DNA of 64,000 bases from Candidatus Magnetominusculus xianensis (GTDB taxonomy: Bacteria > Nitrospirota > Thermodesulfovibrionia > Thermodesulfovibrionales > Magnetobacteriaceae). Under the pieces are notes generated by a model, which was given only the letters and a program-made list of their open reading frames with translations, was not told the origin of the DNA and made no database searches. The position numbers and the translations under genes were made by a program. The stretch spans positions 41,810 through 105,809 of the forward strand of contig LNQR01000001.1 of the NCBI GenBank assembly GCA_001541255.1, read 5' to 3'. This document shows, in pieces, positions 1 to 7,489 of this stretch (position 1 is its first letter; each line of letters opens with the position of its first letter).

Positions 1-7
1 TCGCCAG

Positions 8-952
8 TTGTACAGACAGGAACATGCCCTTATGCCCTGGGACAGCATACCAAATGACCTCATATTACCCTGGATTTCAGAACAGGAGGCAAAGTGGGAG
101 CAGCTGGAGGACGAGCAATTTGGGAATATCTCAATAGACGGTATCGAATTGCCACCGTTTGAAGTTGAAAAAATAAACTCCATACTCACACCAAACGGCC
201 TTTTATACGGGGCTGGCTTCGGTATGCACAGGAAACCAACGTTTTTTCTGGGGAAATTATTACATATTGCCACGATTGACGGCTGTACCGCTTATTATAT
301 TGATGGCGAGCTCGAACGAGACCTGTTTGCATCCCCGGCAATGCTTCAGGGAAATAACATCTACATCAGGCTGCAACCGCTCTACGATTTCGTTTACGAT
401 AAAATCTCCACACTTCAGGGGCGAAGGCATGATTCCATTATTGCAGATACCTTCGGAGACATCAGACTAAAAAACCCCAATACAGATAACTTTCGTAAAC
501 GCTTTGAGGCCCTGTCCCTCAACGTATCCCAAATATTGCTCCTTCACGAGGCAGCCGAGTATGCCGAAGACAGTAGTAAGTGGCTTGAACTTCTTGGCGG
601 CATAACTGACAGATTCGTTGAAATTTACCTCCGAGCAGCTAAAGACCTGCTGGCCGATACATCCATCAATGGTCCTCTCAGACACATCATAGACACACAA
701 GATAAGACGCTGCTGGCCTTTTACACTATCTTATTAGACAATGTTAGAAAGGAGGTATTCCCGGAAATTTCAACCGCCTACGAAAAGTTCGCAAGCGGCA
801 GCTCTGACTGGCAATCCATAGAACAGGCGCGCACCACTGGCTACAGTCGTGCAATGCAATTTAGACAGGAGATACTTACTCTATGGGAGAACCAGCACAG
901 CATCGGTGAAATCAACTCCTACATCAAACAATTTATAAAGAACATTTTATAA
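8..952 (+). CDS. Hypothetical protein, possibly 5'-partial at window edge
   Basis: The reading frame is open to the left edge of the window. The listed start is a TTG at 8 and an in-frame ATG lies at 32, but the true start may be outside. The 314 residues have no signal peptide or membrane segment. The first half is mixed alpha/beta and the second half (after about residue 160) is mostly helical and rich in Glu, Leu and Ala. I do not recognise the family. The last codons and the stop lie inside a perfect 14-bp tandem duplication (932-959), so the C-terminus was probably reshaped by a slippage event. A diguanylate cyclase follows about 160 bp downstream. Confidence 0.7.
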   Translation: MYRQEHALMPWDSIPNDLILPWISEQEAKWEQLEDEQFGNISIDGIELPPFEVEKINSILTPNGLLYGAGFGMHRKPTFFLGKLLHIATIDGCTAYYIDGELERDLFASPAMLQGNNIYIRLQPLYDFVYDKISTLQGRRHDSIIADTFGDIRLKNPNTDNFRKRFEALSLNVSQILLLHEAAEYAEDSSKWLELLGGITDRFVEIYLRAAKDLLADTSINGPLRHIIDTQDKTLLAFYTILLDNVRKEVFPEISTAYEKFASGSSDWQSIEQARTTGYSRAMQFRQEILTLWENQHSIGEINSYIKQFIKNIL

Positions 953-959
953 AGAACAT
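932..959. repeat. Perfect 14-bp tandem duplication over a stop codon
   Basis: TTTATAAAGAACAT occurs twice back to back (932-945 and 946-959). The first copy encodes the last residues of the upstream protein and the second copy carries its TAA stop. It is one of several 10-14-bp perfect doublets at gene ends in this window. Confidence 0.85.
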
Positions 960-1004
960 CATGGGGTGCTTGACTTGATACAAGAATTATGATTAAATAC
1001 TAAC

Positions 1005-1142
1005 ATGGATAGAGTAAATTTACAGGAGAGAATAGCAGCCGCTATCGGGCAGTATGATAACGACACCGTAGACAAATCAACAATAGAACAGGAATCCCCC
1101 ATATCCCCAAACTCATGGAAGACAACAGAAGACAGCAGATGA
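1005..1142 (+). CDS. Possible 45-residue upstream ORF overlapping the diguanylate cyclase start
   Basis: An ATG at 1005 opens 45 codons ending in TGA at 1140-1142, 28 nt past the ATG (1115) of the next gene in another frame. The product would be acidic and Ser/Thr-rich with no recognisable domain. No good Shine-Dalgarno precedes it. It may be a coupling leader peptide, the original N-terminus of the cyclase separated by a frameshift, or chance. The downstream cyclase also lacks a clear ribosome site at 1115, which makes coupling or a frameshift worth considering. Confidence 0.3.
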   Translation: MDRVNLQERIAAAIGQYDNDTVDKSTIEQESPISPNSWKTTEDSR

Positions 1143-2149
1143 AAGATGAAAACAAAAAGAAGGCAGCACTAATCGACGAACTCAAACTGGTGAGGCGCAA
1201 GGCAGCAGCGCTTGAAGAGTCACTGCAGGAGTGCATAAACTGTGAGGCAAACCTCCGGGAGAGCGAGAAAAGATTCCAAATCATGGCCAACTCAGCGCCA
1301 GTGTTTATCTGGATGGCAAGCGTTGACGGCAGCCGATGGTTTTTTAATAAGGTCTGGCTTGATTACACCGGCAGGACTTTAGATGAAGAGAAAGACGACA
1401 ACTGGATGGACAACATCCATCCGGATGACATAGAGGGTTTTCGGGAGTCCTATGCCATGGCAATCGGCATTCAAAAACCGTTTAAACTCGACTACAGGCT
1501 GAGGCGCAACGACGGCGTCTACAGGTGGGTACTCGATACCGGTACCCCGCGATTCACCCATGAAGGTATGTTTGCCGGATTCATCGGCTCCTGTGTCGGC
1601 ATATCAGAAAGAAAAGAGGCAGAGGAACAGCTTCAGCACATAGCACATTTCGACCTTTTAACTGACCTGCCCAACAGGTTTCTCTTTTTCGACCGCATGA
1701 ACCAGGCCATAGAGCAGGCAAAACGCTATAGTCACAGCATTGCCCTGTTGTTTTTAGACCTGAACCGGTTTAAATCGGTAAACGACACACTTGGACATCA
1801 CGCCGGTGACATACTGCTTAAGGAAACCGCTAAAAGACTCACCAACTGTGTGCGGCACGTAGATACAGTTGCACGAATGGGCGGCGACGAGTTCAACATT
1901 ATCCTGTCAAAAGTACACGAACGCTCAGACGTCCAATCAGTGGCCGAAAAGATAATAGATACCATATCAGTACCATTTTATATAGAAGGTATGGAGTGTT
2001 CAATCGGTGTGAGCATCGGCATAAGCATGTACCCTATGGACTCATCAGAAACAGCTACTCTGATTCAACATGCTGATTTAGCAATGTACAAGGCAAAGGC
2101 AACGGGTGAGAGTTCCTACTATTTTAGCTGCGATAATCAAAGAGGCTAA
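1115..2149 (+). CDS. PAS domain diguanylate cyclase (GGDEF)
   Basis: A cytosolic c-di-GMP synthase of 344 residues. Residues 1-50 are a charged coiled coil, 50-170 a PAS/PAC sensor domain, and 175-340 a GGDEF domain. The active-site motif GGDEF is intact at 256-260. An RHVD inhibitory I-site at 247-250, exactly five residues before it, predicts product feedback inhibition. No membrane segment or receiver domain is present, so the input is probably a soluble ligand or cofactor bound by the PAS fold. The start is uncertain: ATG 1115 has no clear ribosome site and ATG 1139 is an alternative. It converges on nagZ with only three bases between the stop codons. Confidence 0.9.
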   Translation: MEDNRRQQMKDENKKKAALIDELKLVRRKAAALEESLQECINCEANLRESEKRFQIMANSAPVFIWMASVDGSRWFFNKVWLDYTGRTLDEEKDDNWMDNIHPDDIEGFRESYAMAIGIQKPFKLDYRLRRNDGVYRWVLDTGTPRFTHEGMFAGFIGSCVGISERKEAEEQLQHIAHFDLLTDLPNRFLFFDRMNQAIEQAKRYSHSIALLFLDLNRFKSVNDTLGHHAGDILLKETAKRLTNCVRHVDTVARMGGDEFNIILSKVHERSDVQSVAEKIIDTISVPFYIEGMECSIGVSIGISMYPMDSSETATLIQHADLAMYKAKATGESSYYFSCDNQRG

Positions 2150-2152
2150 TAA

Positions 2153-3667
2153 TTAATCAGGCAGCACAACCGGAAGTCTGCCCTCGTATTGGAGCTGGCC
2201 TTTAAGACATTTTAAGACGGCAGTTGAGGCCTGTTTGGATGCCTCATATGCCGCTATCATAAAACCAGACTCCTTAAATTGACTCAACAGATATGGACTG
2301 CCAAAGGATATGACGGCAGAGCGCCCTGCCCTTTCTATAAACGTCTTGATTGTATCTATCTCTGGCTGCGGGATGCCTGAGCTTCCCCGCCACGCTGAAA
2401 TATTTGTATATATTGCTACTAATAGTGTCAACCCGCTAATATCTCCCGTAATATCTCCTGAGATACCTCTTGCTGACAGACTCATATGATTCGTAAAATA
2501 TTGCGTAAGGCAGGAGCTGCCGTGAAATTTCGACTCACCAGCCTCTATAAGAAGCGTCTTCGACGGCTCAGGAATAAATGGAGACTTACTACCGGGCACA
2601 AGGGTAATAGATTTCTCTGTGATACGGGTTGATATGGCTGAATGGTCGTGCATGTCATTTAAGAGTGTAAGGGGTAATAGTGTAAGGGGGCGGTGTTTTG
2701 CCTTGAGTATCCTTTGGTAAGAGGCGGTAACTCTGTCACTGTCAAGTCTGCCGCGGCTGAGGCATTTAATAAGTCCCTCGACAGTCTCCACGGCGTCAAA
2801 AGGGTGAAGCAGTATATCTGCCCCCGCATTCAGACACTTGGCCTCAACGTCTTCAATGTCCTTAAGGGCGTCCATATTAAGGGCGTCCGTAAGGATTAAG
2901 CCGTCAAAAGAGAGCTCGTCTCTCAGTATGCCTGAGAGGATTGTTTTAGATAGACTGGCAGGTGCCCCGTCAATCGCGGGAATTGCAATGTGCGCGGCCA
3001 TAATGCTTGAGACACCTGCATTAATAGCCTCAGCAAATGGCACAAAATCTGATTCTCTGAGCTGCACCCCTGTTTTGCCAATTACCGGCAGGGCTATGTG
3101 CGAATCTATCTCAGTATCCCCATGACCCGGGAAGTGCTTGGCGCAGCTTATAAGCCCGGCAGCCTCCAATGTCTCTATGTACACCTTTCCAAACCATGCC
3201 ACCGCGGCAGGGTCGCAGGAAAATGCCCGTGTGCAAATTATTGGATTTAATGGGTTTGTGTTTACATCCAGAACCGGTGTCAGCAGCATATTAATTCCGA
3301 TGTCTAAGGATTCCTGTGCGATGGCTGATATTGCAGCCTTGTACAGTGTGACATCATCCGGCGCATCCATATTTATAGCAGCTGCCATGGCCATTTGGCA
3401 TGGGAAATGTGTAGCCCCCTCGATTTGCTGCCCAACGCCGCGCTCTATGTCGGATGCGATAAAAAGCCGTTGTTCGGACATCCCCTGCAGCTCCTTAATA
3501 AAGGCCTTAATATCCTCCTTAACACCGCCAAATATGATAAATCCGCCAATTCCATTTTTTACCAGTTCAACAATTGTGCGGCAGTAAGACGCAGAGCTTA
3601 TGCTGTGCCCGTCAAGTCTGTTAACAATCAGTTGATACAATGCCCTGTGATGTGTGGCAGTCTGCAT
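2153..3667 (-). CDS. nagZ: Beta-N-acetylhexosaminidase, glycoside hydrolase family 3
   Basis: Family 3 glycosidase that removes N-acetylglucosamine from anhydro-muropeptides during cell-wall recycling. The NagZ loop KHFPGHGDTEIDSH carries the His/Asp acid-base dyad (about residues 177-190 from this start), and the nucleophile Asp is in LILTDALNMDAL about 75 residues later. No signal peptide is present, as expected for the cytoplasmic enzyme. At about 505 residues it is longer than the single-domain Gram-negative NagZ (about 340), so a second C-terminal domain is retained. The start was set at ATG 3667; an in-frame TTG at 3685 adds six residues, and neither has a strong ribosome site. Confidence 0.9.
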   Translation of the reverse strand: MQTATHHRALYQLIVNRLDGHSISSASYCRTIVELVKNGIGGFIIFGGVKEDIKAFIKELQGMSEQRLFIASDIERGVGQQIEGATHFPCQMAMAAAINMDAPDDVTLYKAAISAIAQESLDIGINMLLTPVLDVNTNPLNPIICTRAFSCDPAAVAWFGKVYIETLEAAGLISCAKHFPGHGDTEIDSHIALPVIGKTGVQLRESDFVPFAEAINAGVSSIMAAHIAIPAIDGAPASLSKTILSGILRDELSFDGLILTDALNMDALKDIEDVEAKCLNAGADILLHPFDAVETVEGLIKCLSRGRLDSDRVTASYQRILKAKHRPLTLLPLTLLNDMHDHSAISTRITEKSITLVPGSKSPFIPEPSKTLLIEAGESKFHGSSCLTQYFTNHMSLSARGISGDITGDISGLTLLVAIYTNISAWRGSSGIPQPEIDTIKTFIERAGRSAVISFGSPYLLSQFKESGFMIAAYEASKQASTAVLKCLKGQLQYEGRLPVVLPD

Positions 3668-3842
3668 AGTGTGGAAGTTTATCAAAAAACACGCGGCAGT
3701 TACAACATTTTTTCCGTGATGGGAAAGATTTTCCTTGTAAAAGGGGAATTTTTACATATATGCAACTGTGTTGCGTTGGCAATTATAAGAACGTGCTATA
3801 TAAAATGAGTAAAACGCGGCAGCAATTTAGTTGCCAGCATTC

Positions 3843-3859
3843 TGGCACACTTATTGCAA
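3843..3859 (+). promoter_or_regulatory. Sigma-54 (-24/-12) promoter
   Basis: TGGCAC at 3843-3848 and TTGCAA at 3854-3859 put the invariant GG and GC dinucleotides exactly 10 bp apart, matching the RpoN consensus. The predicted transcription start is near 3869, about 65 nt before the TTG start of the 65-residue gene at 3934. The preceding 150 bp, free of genes, leaves room for an enhancer-binding protein; no activator site could be named. Confidence 0.75.
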
Positions 3860-3933
3860 AGAATAATAGCGGTTGAGCTTGGTTTAGATATGCTAAACAC
3901 CAGCCAAACATATATAGCTTAAGGAGGTGTACG

Positions 3934-4131
3934 TTGAACGCAAAAGAGGTAGTGGTGATGAAAGGCTCTCGTCCACTAGATTTATTAGACGAAGACGAGC
4001 AAATGTCTACTATAATACAAGCACTTAGAAAGCATGGCAAGGTTGATTTACCTATGAATGCTCAGTTTGAAGAAAAAATTAAAGCAATCAGACAGTCTGC
4101 AAACGAAATAAAGCTGCCCTACTACACATAG
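3934..4131 (+). CDS. 65-residue protein under sigma-54 control
   Basis: TTG start with a strong ribosome site AAGGAGGTG about 6 nt upstream (3920-3928), confirming that this short frame is real. The product is charged and probably all-helical, with acidic residues clustered at 18-25 (LLDEDEQ), a basic patch, and a C-terminal helix ending in a hydrophobic LPYYT. No signal peptide, Cys or membrane segment is present. I do not recognise the family. The C-terminal EEKIKAIRQ loosely recalls anti-sigma-28 FlgM, but the rest does not fit. It stands alone, with a sigma-54 promoter upstream and a hairpin downstream, so it is a regulated monocistronic unit. Confidence 0.7.
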   Translation: MNAKEVVVMKGSRPLDLLDEDEQMSTIIQALRKHGKVDLPMNAQFEEKIKAIRQSANEIKLPYYT

Positions 4132-4158
4132 AACTACTGCCATAATATCCCCCCCCAT

Positions 4159-4195
4159 GGCTGCCAAAAAACTGACAAGGTTTCTTTTGGCAGCC
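4159..4195 (+). terminator. 11-bp stem hairpin between convergent genes
   Basis: GGCTGCCAAAA (4159-4169) and TTTTGGCAGCC (4185-4195) form a perfect 11-bp stem with a 15-nt loop, 28 nt after the stop of the 65-residue gene. The following CTCCTCATTTT is only weakly T-rich, so this is a probable rather than classic terminator. The same stem also faces the end of trpC. Confidence 0.5.
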
Positions 4196-4257
4196 CTCCT
4201 CATTTTAGGCTCACTCTAAGTATTTGCTAAAAAATTAAGAGTAATGCAGCGGCAGAC

Positions 4258-5040
4258 TTATTGTAAAAGTAAATGAATCTGACCGGCTATATCACCAGAT
4301 TTCATAAGCGATGTACCAACAAGAATGGCATCGACTCCGGCATCCTGAAGCATTTTGACCTGCTCGCGTGACTTAATCCCGCTTTCGCTTACCACTATTT
4401 TAGTGTCGGGGATTTCTTTTATCAGGGTCAAAGTCGTATTGACATCTATTGTCATATTGGTCAAATCACGGTTGTTTATGCCGATAATTTTACAATCGAG
4501 CGATAGTGCCATATCTAATTCACTGCGGTTATGTACCTCAAAAAGCACGTGTAAAGAACACTCGGCAGCAATACTCATCAGTCTGTAAGCCTGTTCCTTA
4601 GTCAAAGCGGCGGCAATCAACAGGACGGCGTCGGCCTTAAACAGTCTGGATTCGTAGATTTGATATTCGTCAAAGATAAAATCCTTTCTCAGGACAGGGC
4701 AGGTGAGAAATTCCTTTGCCGCTTCGATATATGACAAACGGCCTTTAAAAAAATCTTCCTCCGTCAGAATGGAAACTGCGTTGACCCTGCATTGCTCATA
4801 TGTATGGGCTATGTCTTTTAAATTAAAATTGTGGCGAATAATGCCTTCAGACGGTGAGGCGTGTTTGATTTCTGCGATTAATTTTATAGGCTCAGTTGTT
4901 GAACGCCTGACAGATGATTCAAAATCAATTGCTGTGGAGATATTAGCAACTGCCTTTTTAATCTCAGTAAGCGATAATATATTTTTCTGCTCAATCAGCC
5001 GTTGTGTTTTCTTTTCAATTATTTTATCAAGTATAGTCAT
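4258..5040 (-). CDS. trpC: Indole-3-glycerol phosphate synthase
   Basis: TIM-barrel enzyme of tryptophan biosynthesis that converts carboxyphenylamino-deoxyribulose phosphate to indole-3-glycerol phosphate. Family landmarks are IAEIKHASPSEG near residue 55, LRKDFIFDEYQIYE near 117, LFEVHN near 165, IGINNRDL near 189 and VSESGIKS near 218, with the phosphate-binding AILVGTSLM close to the end. The 260 residues are full length for a monofunctional TrpC. The other trp genes are not adjacent, so it is dispersed here. Its start lies about 80 bp from the end of the upstream lipoprotein gene on the same strand. Confidence 0.95.
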   Translation of the reverse strand: MTILDKIIEKKTQRLIEQKNILSLTEIKKAVANISTAIDFESSVRRSTTEPIKLIAEIKHASPSEGIIRHNFNLKDIAHTYEQCRVNAVSILTEEDFFKGRLSYIEAAKEFLTCPVLRKDFIFDEYQIYESRLFKADAVLLIAAALTKEQAYRLMSIAAECSLHVLFEVHNRSELDMALSLDCKIIGINNRDLTNMTIDVNTTLTLIKEIPDTKIVVSESGIKSREQVKMLQDAGVDAILVGTSLMKSGDIAGQIHLLLQ

Positions 5041-5050
5041 CGAATGGATG

Positions 5051-5114
5051 AGGGTGTGGCGATCGCCTCAAACGCAAGCATTAGCTTACATCTGACACAA
5101 GCAAACCACACCCT
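5051..5114. repeat. 9-bp inverted repeat between lipoprotein gene and trpC
   Basis: AGGGTGTGG (5051-5059) and CCACACCCT (5106-5114) are perfect complements around a 46-nt spacer that contains the octamer palindrome GCGATCGC. It starts just after the stop of the lipoprotein gene and could be a terminator or processing element between it and trpC. No T-tract supports intrinsic termination. Confidence 0.35.
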
Positions 5115-5120
5115 ATTCAG

Positions 5121-5486
5121 TTATTTATTAGCAGGCGCTGGTGCCGGAGCTGCCGCTGGTGCCGCAGGAGCAGGTGCCGGAGCTGCTGCCGCTGGTGATG
5201 CTGCCGGAGCCGTCGCTGGTGCCGCAGGAGCAGGTGCCGGAGCTGCTGCCGCTGGTGATGCTGCCGGAGCCGCTGGTGATGCTTCAGGTGCCGGGGCTGC
5301 CGGTGATGCCTCAGGTGCCGGGGCAGGTGCTGGCGCGGGTGTTGCCTCAGGCGTTGGCGCTGGTGTCGGTGCCTGTGTAGGCGCTGGTGTCGGTGTTGGC
5401 GATGGAGCCGGTGCTGGCGCTGGTTTACATGCCGCAAACGACATCACAAGCGCTGCAATAAGTGCAACGTACAATAGGTGCTTCAT
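5121..5486 (-). CDS. Ala/Pro-rich repetitive lipoprotein
   Basis: The first 19 residues form a signal peptide ending in a lipobox-like FAAC, predicting a lipid-anchored cell-envelope protein. Everything after is a low-complexity run of Ala, Pro, Thr, Ser and Glu (APAP, PTPTP, APEASPAA units) with a final NK, likely an extended rod spanning periplasm or cell wall. A strong ribosome site (AAGGAGGGAG) precedes the ATG. No catalytic domain is present. The DNA carries a 60-bp tandem repeat, so length may vary between strains. A second, proline-rich mini-lipoprotein at 59324-59482 has the same architecture. Confidence 0.75.
   Translation of the reverse strand: MKHLLYVALIAALVMSFAACKPAPAPAPSPTPTPAPTQAPTPAPTPEATPAPAPAPAPEASPAAPAPEASPAAPAASPAAAAPAPAPAAPATAPAASPAAAAPAPAPAAPAAAPAPAPANK
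5161..5272. repeat. 60-bp tandem repeat in the Ala/Pro-rich gene
   Basis: Bases 5161-5212 and 5221-5272 are identical, giving a 60-bp period (20 codons) with shorter degenerate units on both sides. It encodes the PAPAPAAP-type tract of the lipoprotein. Confidence 0.85.
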
Positions 5487-5603
5487 TCTTTACTCCCTCC
5501 TTCTTCTTTTAATCGGACCCTTCTACTAAAAGGTATAGTAATATAGCATAGGAATGGGATAATATACCAGCATTAAATTCAGAATTGTCTCAAATCATTT
5601 TTT

Positions 5604-6200
5604 ATGACCATTAACGGCGGATTATACAGGAAACTATCGGGGCTTCTGAGCGCCTCCGGCTATGGTTTAATATTTAATCATGAAAAAGATGATTGCAGCC
5701 GTGCATTATTAATTAATGCAATAAGTTCTGCTATGAATATGCCGCAAATGTCGGGACTTAGGGCAATGGCATGGCAGTTGAGTGCGGAAATCGCAAATAC
5801 CGGCCCGTTTATAACACCCGGCAACAATGCAGTCTGTCCACAGTGTGAGAGTGTCTGCTGTCTGAACAAGTTTGGACGCTATGATATCGGAGATATTATT
5901 TACATGACCGCGCTGGGTTATCAGCCGGATGAGATTTTACACAATAACGAGCCGGAGTGCCTGCCTTGTAAGTATCTGTCGCACACTGGCTGTAGTGTAT
6001 CACGTCAGTTGAGGCCGTTTCGCTGTAACTGGTTTTTTTGTACCCCCATGATTGAATACATGGAAAGCGGCAGTAAAAAGGCTTACAGAGGATTTAACAG
6101 GCTGTTTCAGGACATCATCCAGCTTAGAAAAGCAATGCTTGATGAGTTTCACGCCGCCATCGTATTATTATTATCCGAATCAGAGTTGAATAAACCCTGA
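5604..6200 (+). CDS. YkgJ-type cysteine cluster protein
   Basis: A 198-residue protein whose central part holds the Cys arrangement of the YkgJ/CxxCxxCC family. CPQCESVCC lies near residue 74, CLPCKYL near 119, then a Cys at about 130, CNWFFC near 141 and R-P-F-R just before it. The family is thought to bind zinc or an iron-sulfur cluster; the biochemical role is not established. No signal peptide is evident. The N-terminal 60 residues are outside the conserved domain. It converges with the response regulator gene at 6207, leaving six bases between the stops. Confidence 0.75.
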   Translation: MTINGGLYRKLSGLLSASGYGLIFNHEKDDCSRALLINAISSAMNMPQMSGLRAMAWQLSAEIANTGPFITPGNNAVCPQCESVCCLNKFGRYDIGDIIYMTALGYQPDEILHNNEPECLPCKYLSHTGCSVSRQLRPFRCNWFFCTPMIEYMESGSKKAYRGFNRLFQDIIQLRKAMLDEFHAAIVLLLSESELNKP

Positions 6201-6206
6201 CCAGCC

Positions 6207-6608
6207 CTACTGCCCATCATCTATCAGGCCATATTCCCTGAGCAATGCCATAAGTTTCTTCGTGTCGATGGGCTTAACCAGATAATCTGTACAGCCGCCA
6301 TTGTAGTATGCCTCGATTATGTCTTTTGGCGAATCAAGGGCTGTGGTCATGATTATCTTCGCCGTGGGGTATCTTTTTACGCGGCTCTCAACCTCTCTCA
6401 TTGCCTTAAGTGCCTCCATTCCGTCTAACACTGGCATCATTATGTCGAGACAGACAATGTCATATGGCGCGGCGTCTTCTAATGCCCGGGTAAAGGCATC
6501 AAGTGCCTCCCTGCCATTTTCGGAGACATCGCATATACCATATGGAGAGAGTAGTTTTTGGAGCAGTCTGCGTGATATTGGATCATCTTCGGTTATTAAT
6601 ACTTTCAT
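6207..6608 (-). CDS. Single-domain CheY-like response regulator
   Basis: A stand-alone receiver of 133 residues. The acidic pair (EDD near residue 8), the phospho-acceptor Asp in CLDIMMP near 55, the conserved Thr in IIMTTAL and the Lys in YLVKPI near 113 are all present, so it should be phosphorylated. There is no output domain, so it acts by protein-protein contact. The window encodes two orphan hybrid-less PAS histidine kinases (23850 and 36434), but a partner cannot be assigned from position. It lies 31 bp downstream of the membrane-protein gene on the same strand and may be co-transcribed with it. Confidence 0.9.
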   Translation of the reverse strand: MKVLITEDDPISRRLLQKLLSPYGICDVSENGREALDAFTRALEDAAPYDIVCLDIMMPVLDGMEALKAMREVESRVKRYPTAKIIMTTALDSPKDIIEAYYNGGCTDYLVKPIDTKKLMALLREYGLIDDGQ

Positions 6609-6639
6609 TTCACTCCTTTATATATTGTTTAGGTTGCGC

Positions 6640-7182
6640 TTACTTACCGTTTGCCAGCTCCTCAGCACCACTGAAAGCTGAATCCCGCATTTTAATGCTG
6701 TCACTGCGCTTAAGTTTTACCTCATATCCAAGGGCCATTGTTACAATTTCAGCGGCCTGTAACGACAACGTCCTGTATGCCGATTTTATTTCCACCTTGT
6801 ACACAAAACAGGGCCACAGCAAGACAACTAAGATAATCGGGACAACAAAATCTTGTGTCTTTCGCGGCACAACGCCCTTTATCGTGTCCATAATACAGTT
6901 ATAGGCAAACTTAACTATAAAAATAACTACTCCTGTAAGAAATATCCCCGACGTAAGCGCCCATAGAATAAATGCCAGGGCAGAGCGGGCACTGATGCCT
7001 TCCTCGTCACCTTCTCTGAGCTTATGGGCAAATTTCAGAGATTTTATTTCAACACATTCTATGCCCCAAAGACAATACAACCAGTAAAATGCCAGTATGA
7101 GCCATAGGTAAAACAAGGCTCGTACCAACAGAAACCTGTTCTCATATAAATACTGTAGAGGGCTGTCCGACCGCCTGTTCAT
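6640..7182 (-). CDS. Hypothetical inner-membrane protein
   Basis: A 180-residue protein with three strong hydrophobic segments, about residues 20-40 (LVRALFYLWLILAFYWLYCL), 68-90 and 112-128, and a hydrophilic C-terminal tail. Charged loops contain several Glu/Lys residues but no recognisable motif. I cannot assign a family. It is the first gene of a two-gene minus-strand unit with the CheY-like regulator. Confidence 0.65.
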   Translation of the reverse strand: MNRRSDSPLQYLYENRFLLVRALFYLWLILAFYWLYCLWGIECVEIKSLKFAHKLREGDEEGISARSALAFILWALTSGIFLTGVVIFIVKFAYNCIMDTIKGVVPRKTQDFVVPIILVVLLWPCFVYKVEIKSAYRTLSLQAAEIVTMALGYEVKLKRSDSIKMRDSAFSGAEELANGK

Positions 7183-7313
7183 AAGTTTGCCTAACGCTGC
7201 AACACATTTTTATACTGCTGCACATGTACAGAATCGTACACAACTATATGATACATCATCATCAATAAATACATCAATAATTTAGACGCTGTGTATTAGT
7301 AAAATTATTTTAC

Positions 7314-7342
7314 TTGACATTTTCGCACAATTTTGATTTAAT
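7314..7342 (+). promoter_or_regulatory. Sigma-70 promoter for the SQR operon
   Basis: TTGACA (7314-7319), a 17-bp spacer and TTTAAT (7337-7342) form a near-consensus promoter in the 307-bp gap between divergent genes. Transcription would start near 7349, leaving a leader of about 140 nt before the SQR ATG. Confidence 0.65.
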
Positions 7343-7489
7343 TAAAAGGAGTATTACAGGCGCACAGGCAGGCCCGGAGAGGTCACAAGCTGCGCCGCAA
7401 GTTACATGTTAAGCAAGATATCCATGGTAGCAGTGAGGCAGTTGGTATAATAACATACCCTCTAAATAACTAAAAGCGAGGTAGCTGAA
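7343..7489 (+). other. Long structured leader of the SQR operon
   Basis: The leader contains the inverted repeat GGCGCA (7359-7364) / TGCGCC (7391-7396) with an inner GGCC/GGTC pairing, and a later GGTAT/ATACC hairpin (about 7446-7461) just before the ribosome site GCGAGGTAG. Only tiny ORFs are present. It could be a cis-regulatory RNA; it does not match any riboswitch class I can name with confidence. The rest of the 7183-7313 gap is AT-rich with nothing recognisable. Confidence 0.35.

Noticed and set aside
3934..4131. FlgM-type anti-sigma-28 factor
   Set aside because: Only the last helix loosely resembles FlgM; the FlgM N-terminal motifs are absent and no flagellar gene is nearby.
5117..5437. 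A His/Gln/Arg-rich protein on the minus strand overlapping the Ala/Pro-rich gene
   Set aside because: It is a shadow frame of the repetitive lipoprotein gene, which has a signal peptide and a ribosome site.
7353..7461. Possible c-di-GMP (GEMM-I) riboswitch in the SQR leader
   Set aside because: The segment has a GCACAGGCA block but lacks the required GACGCAAAGCC-type motif and the closing GGGTTGCCG element, so the similarity is superficial.
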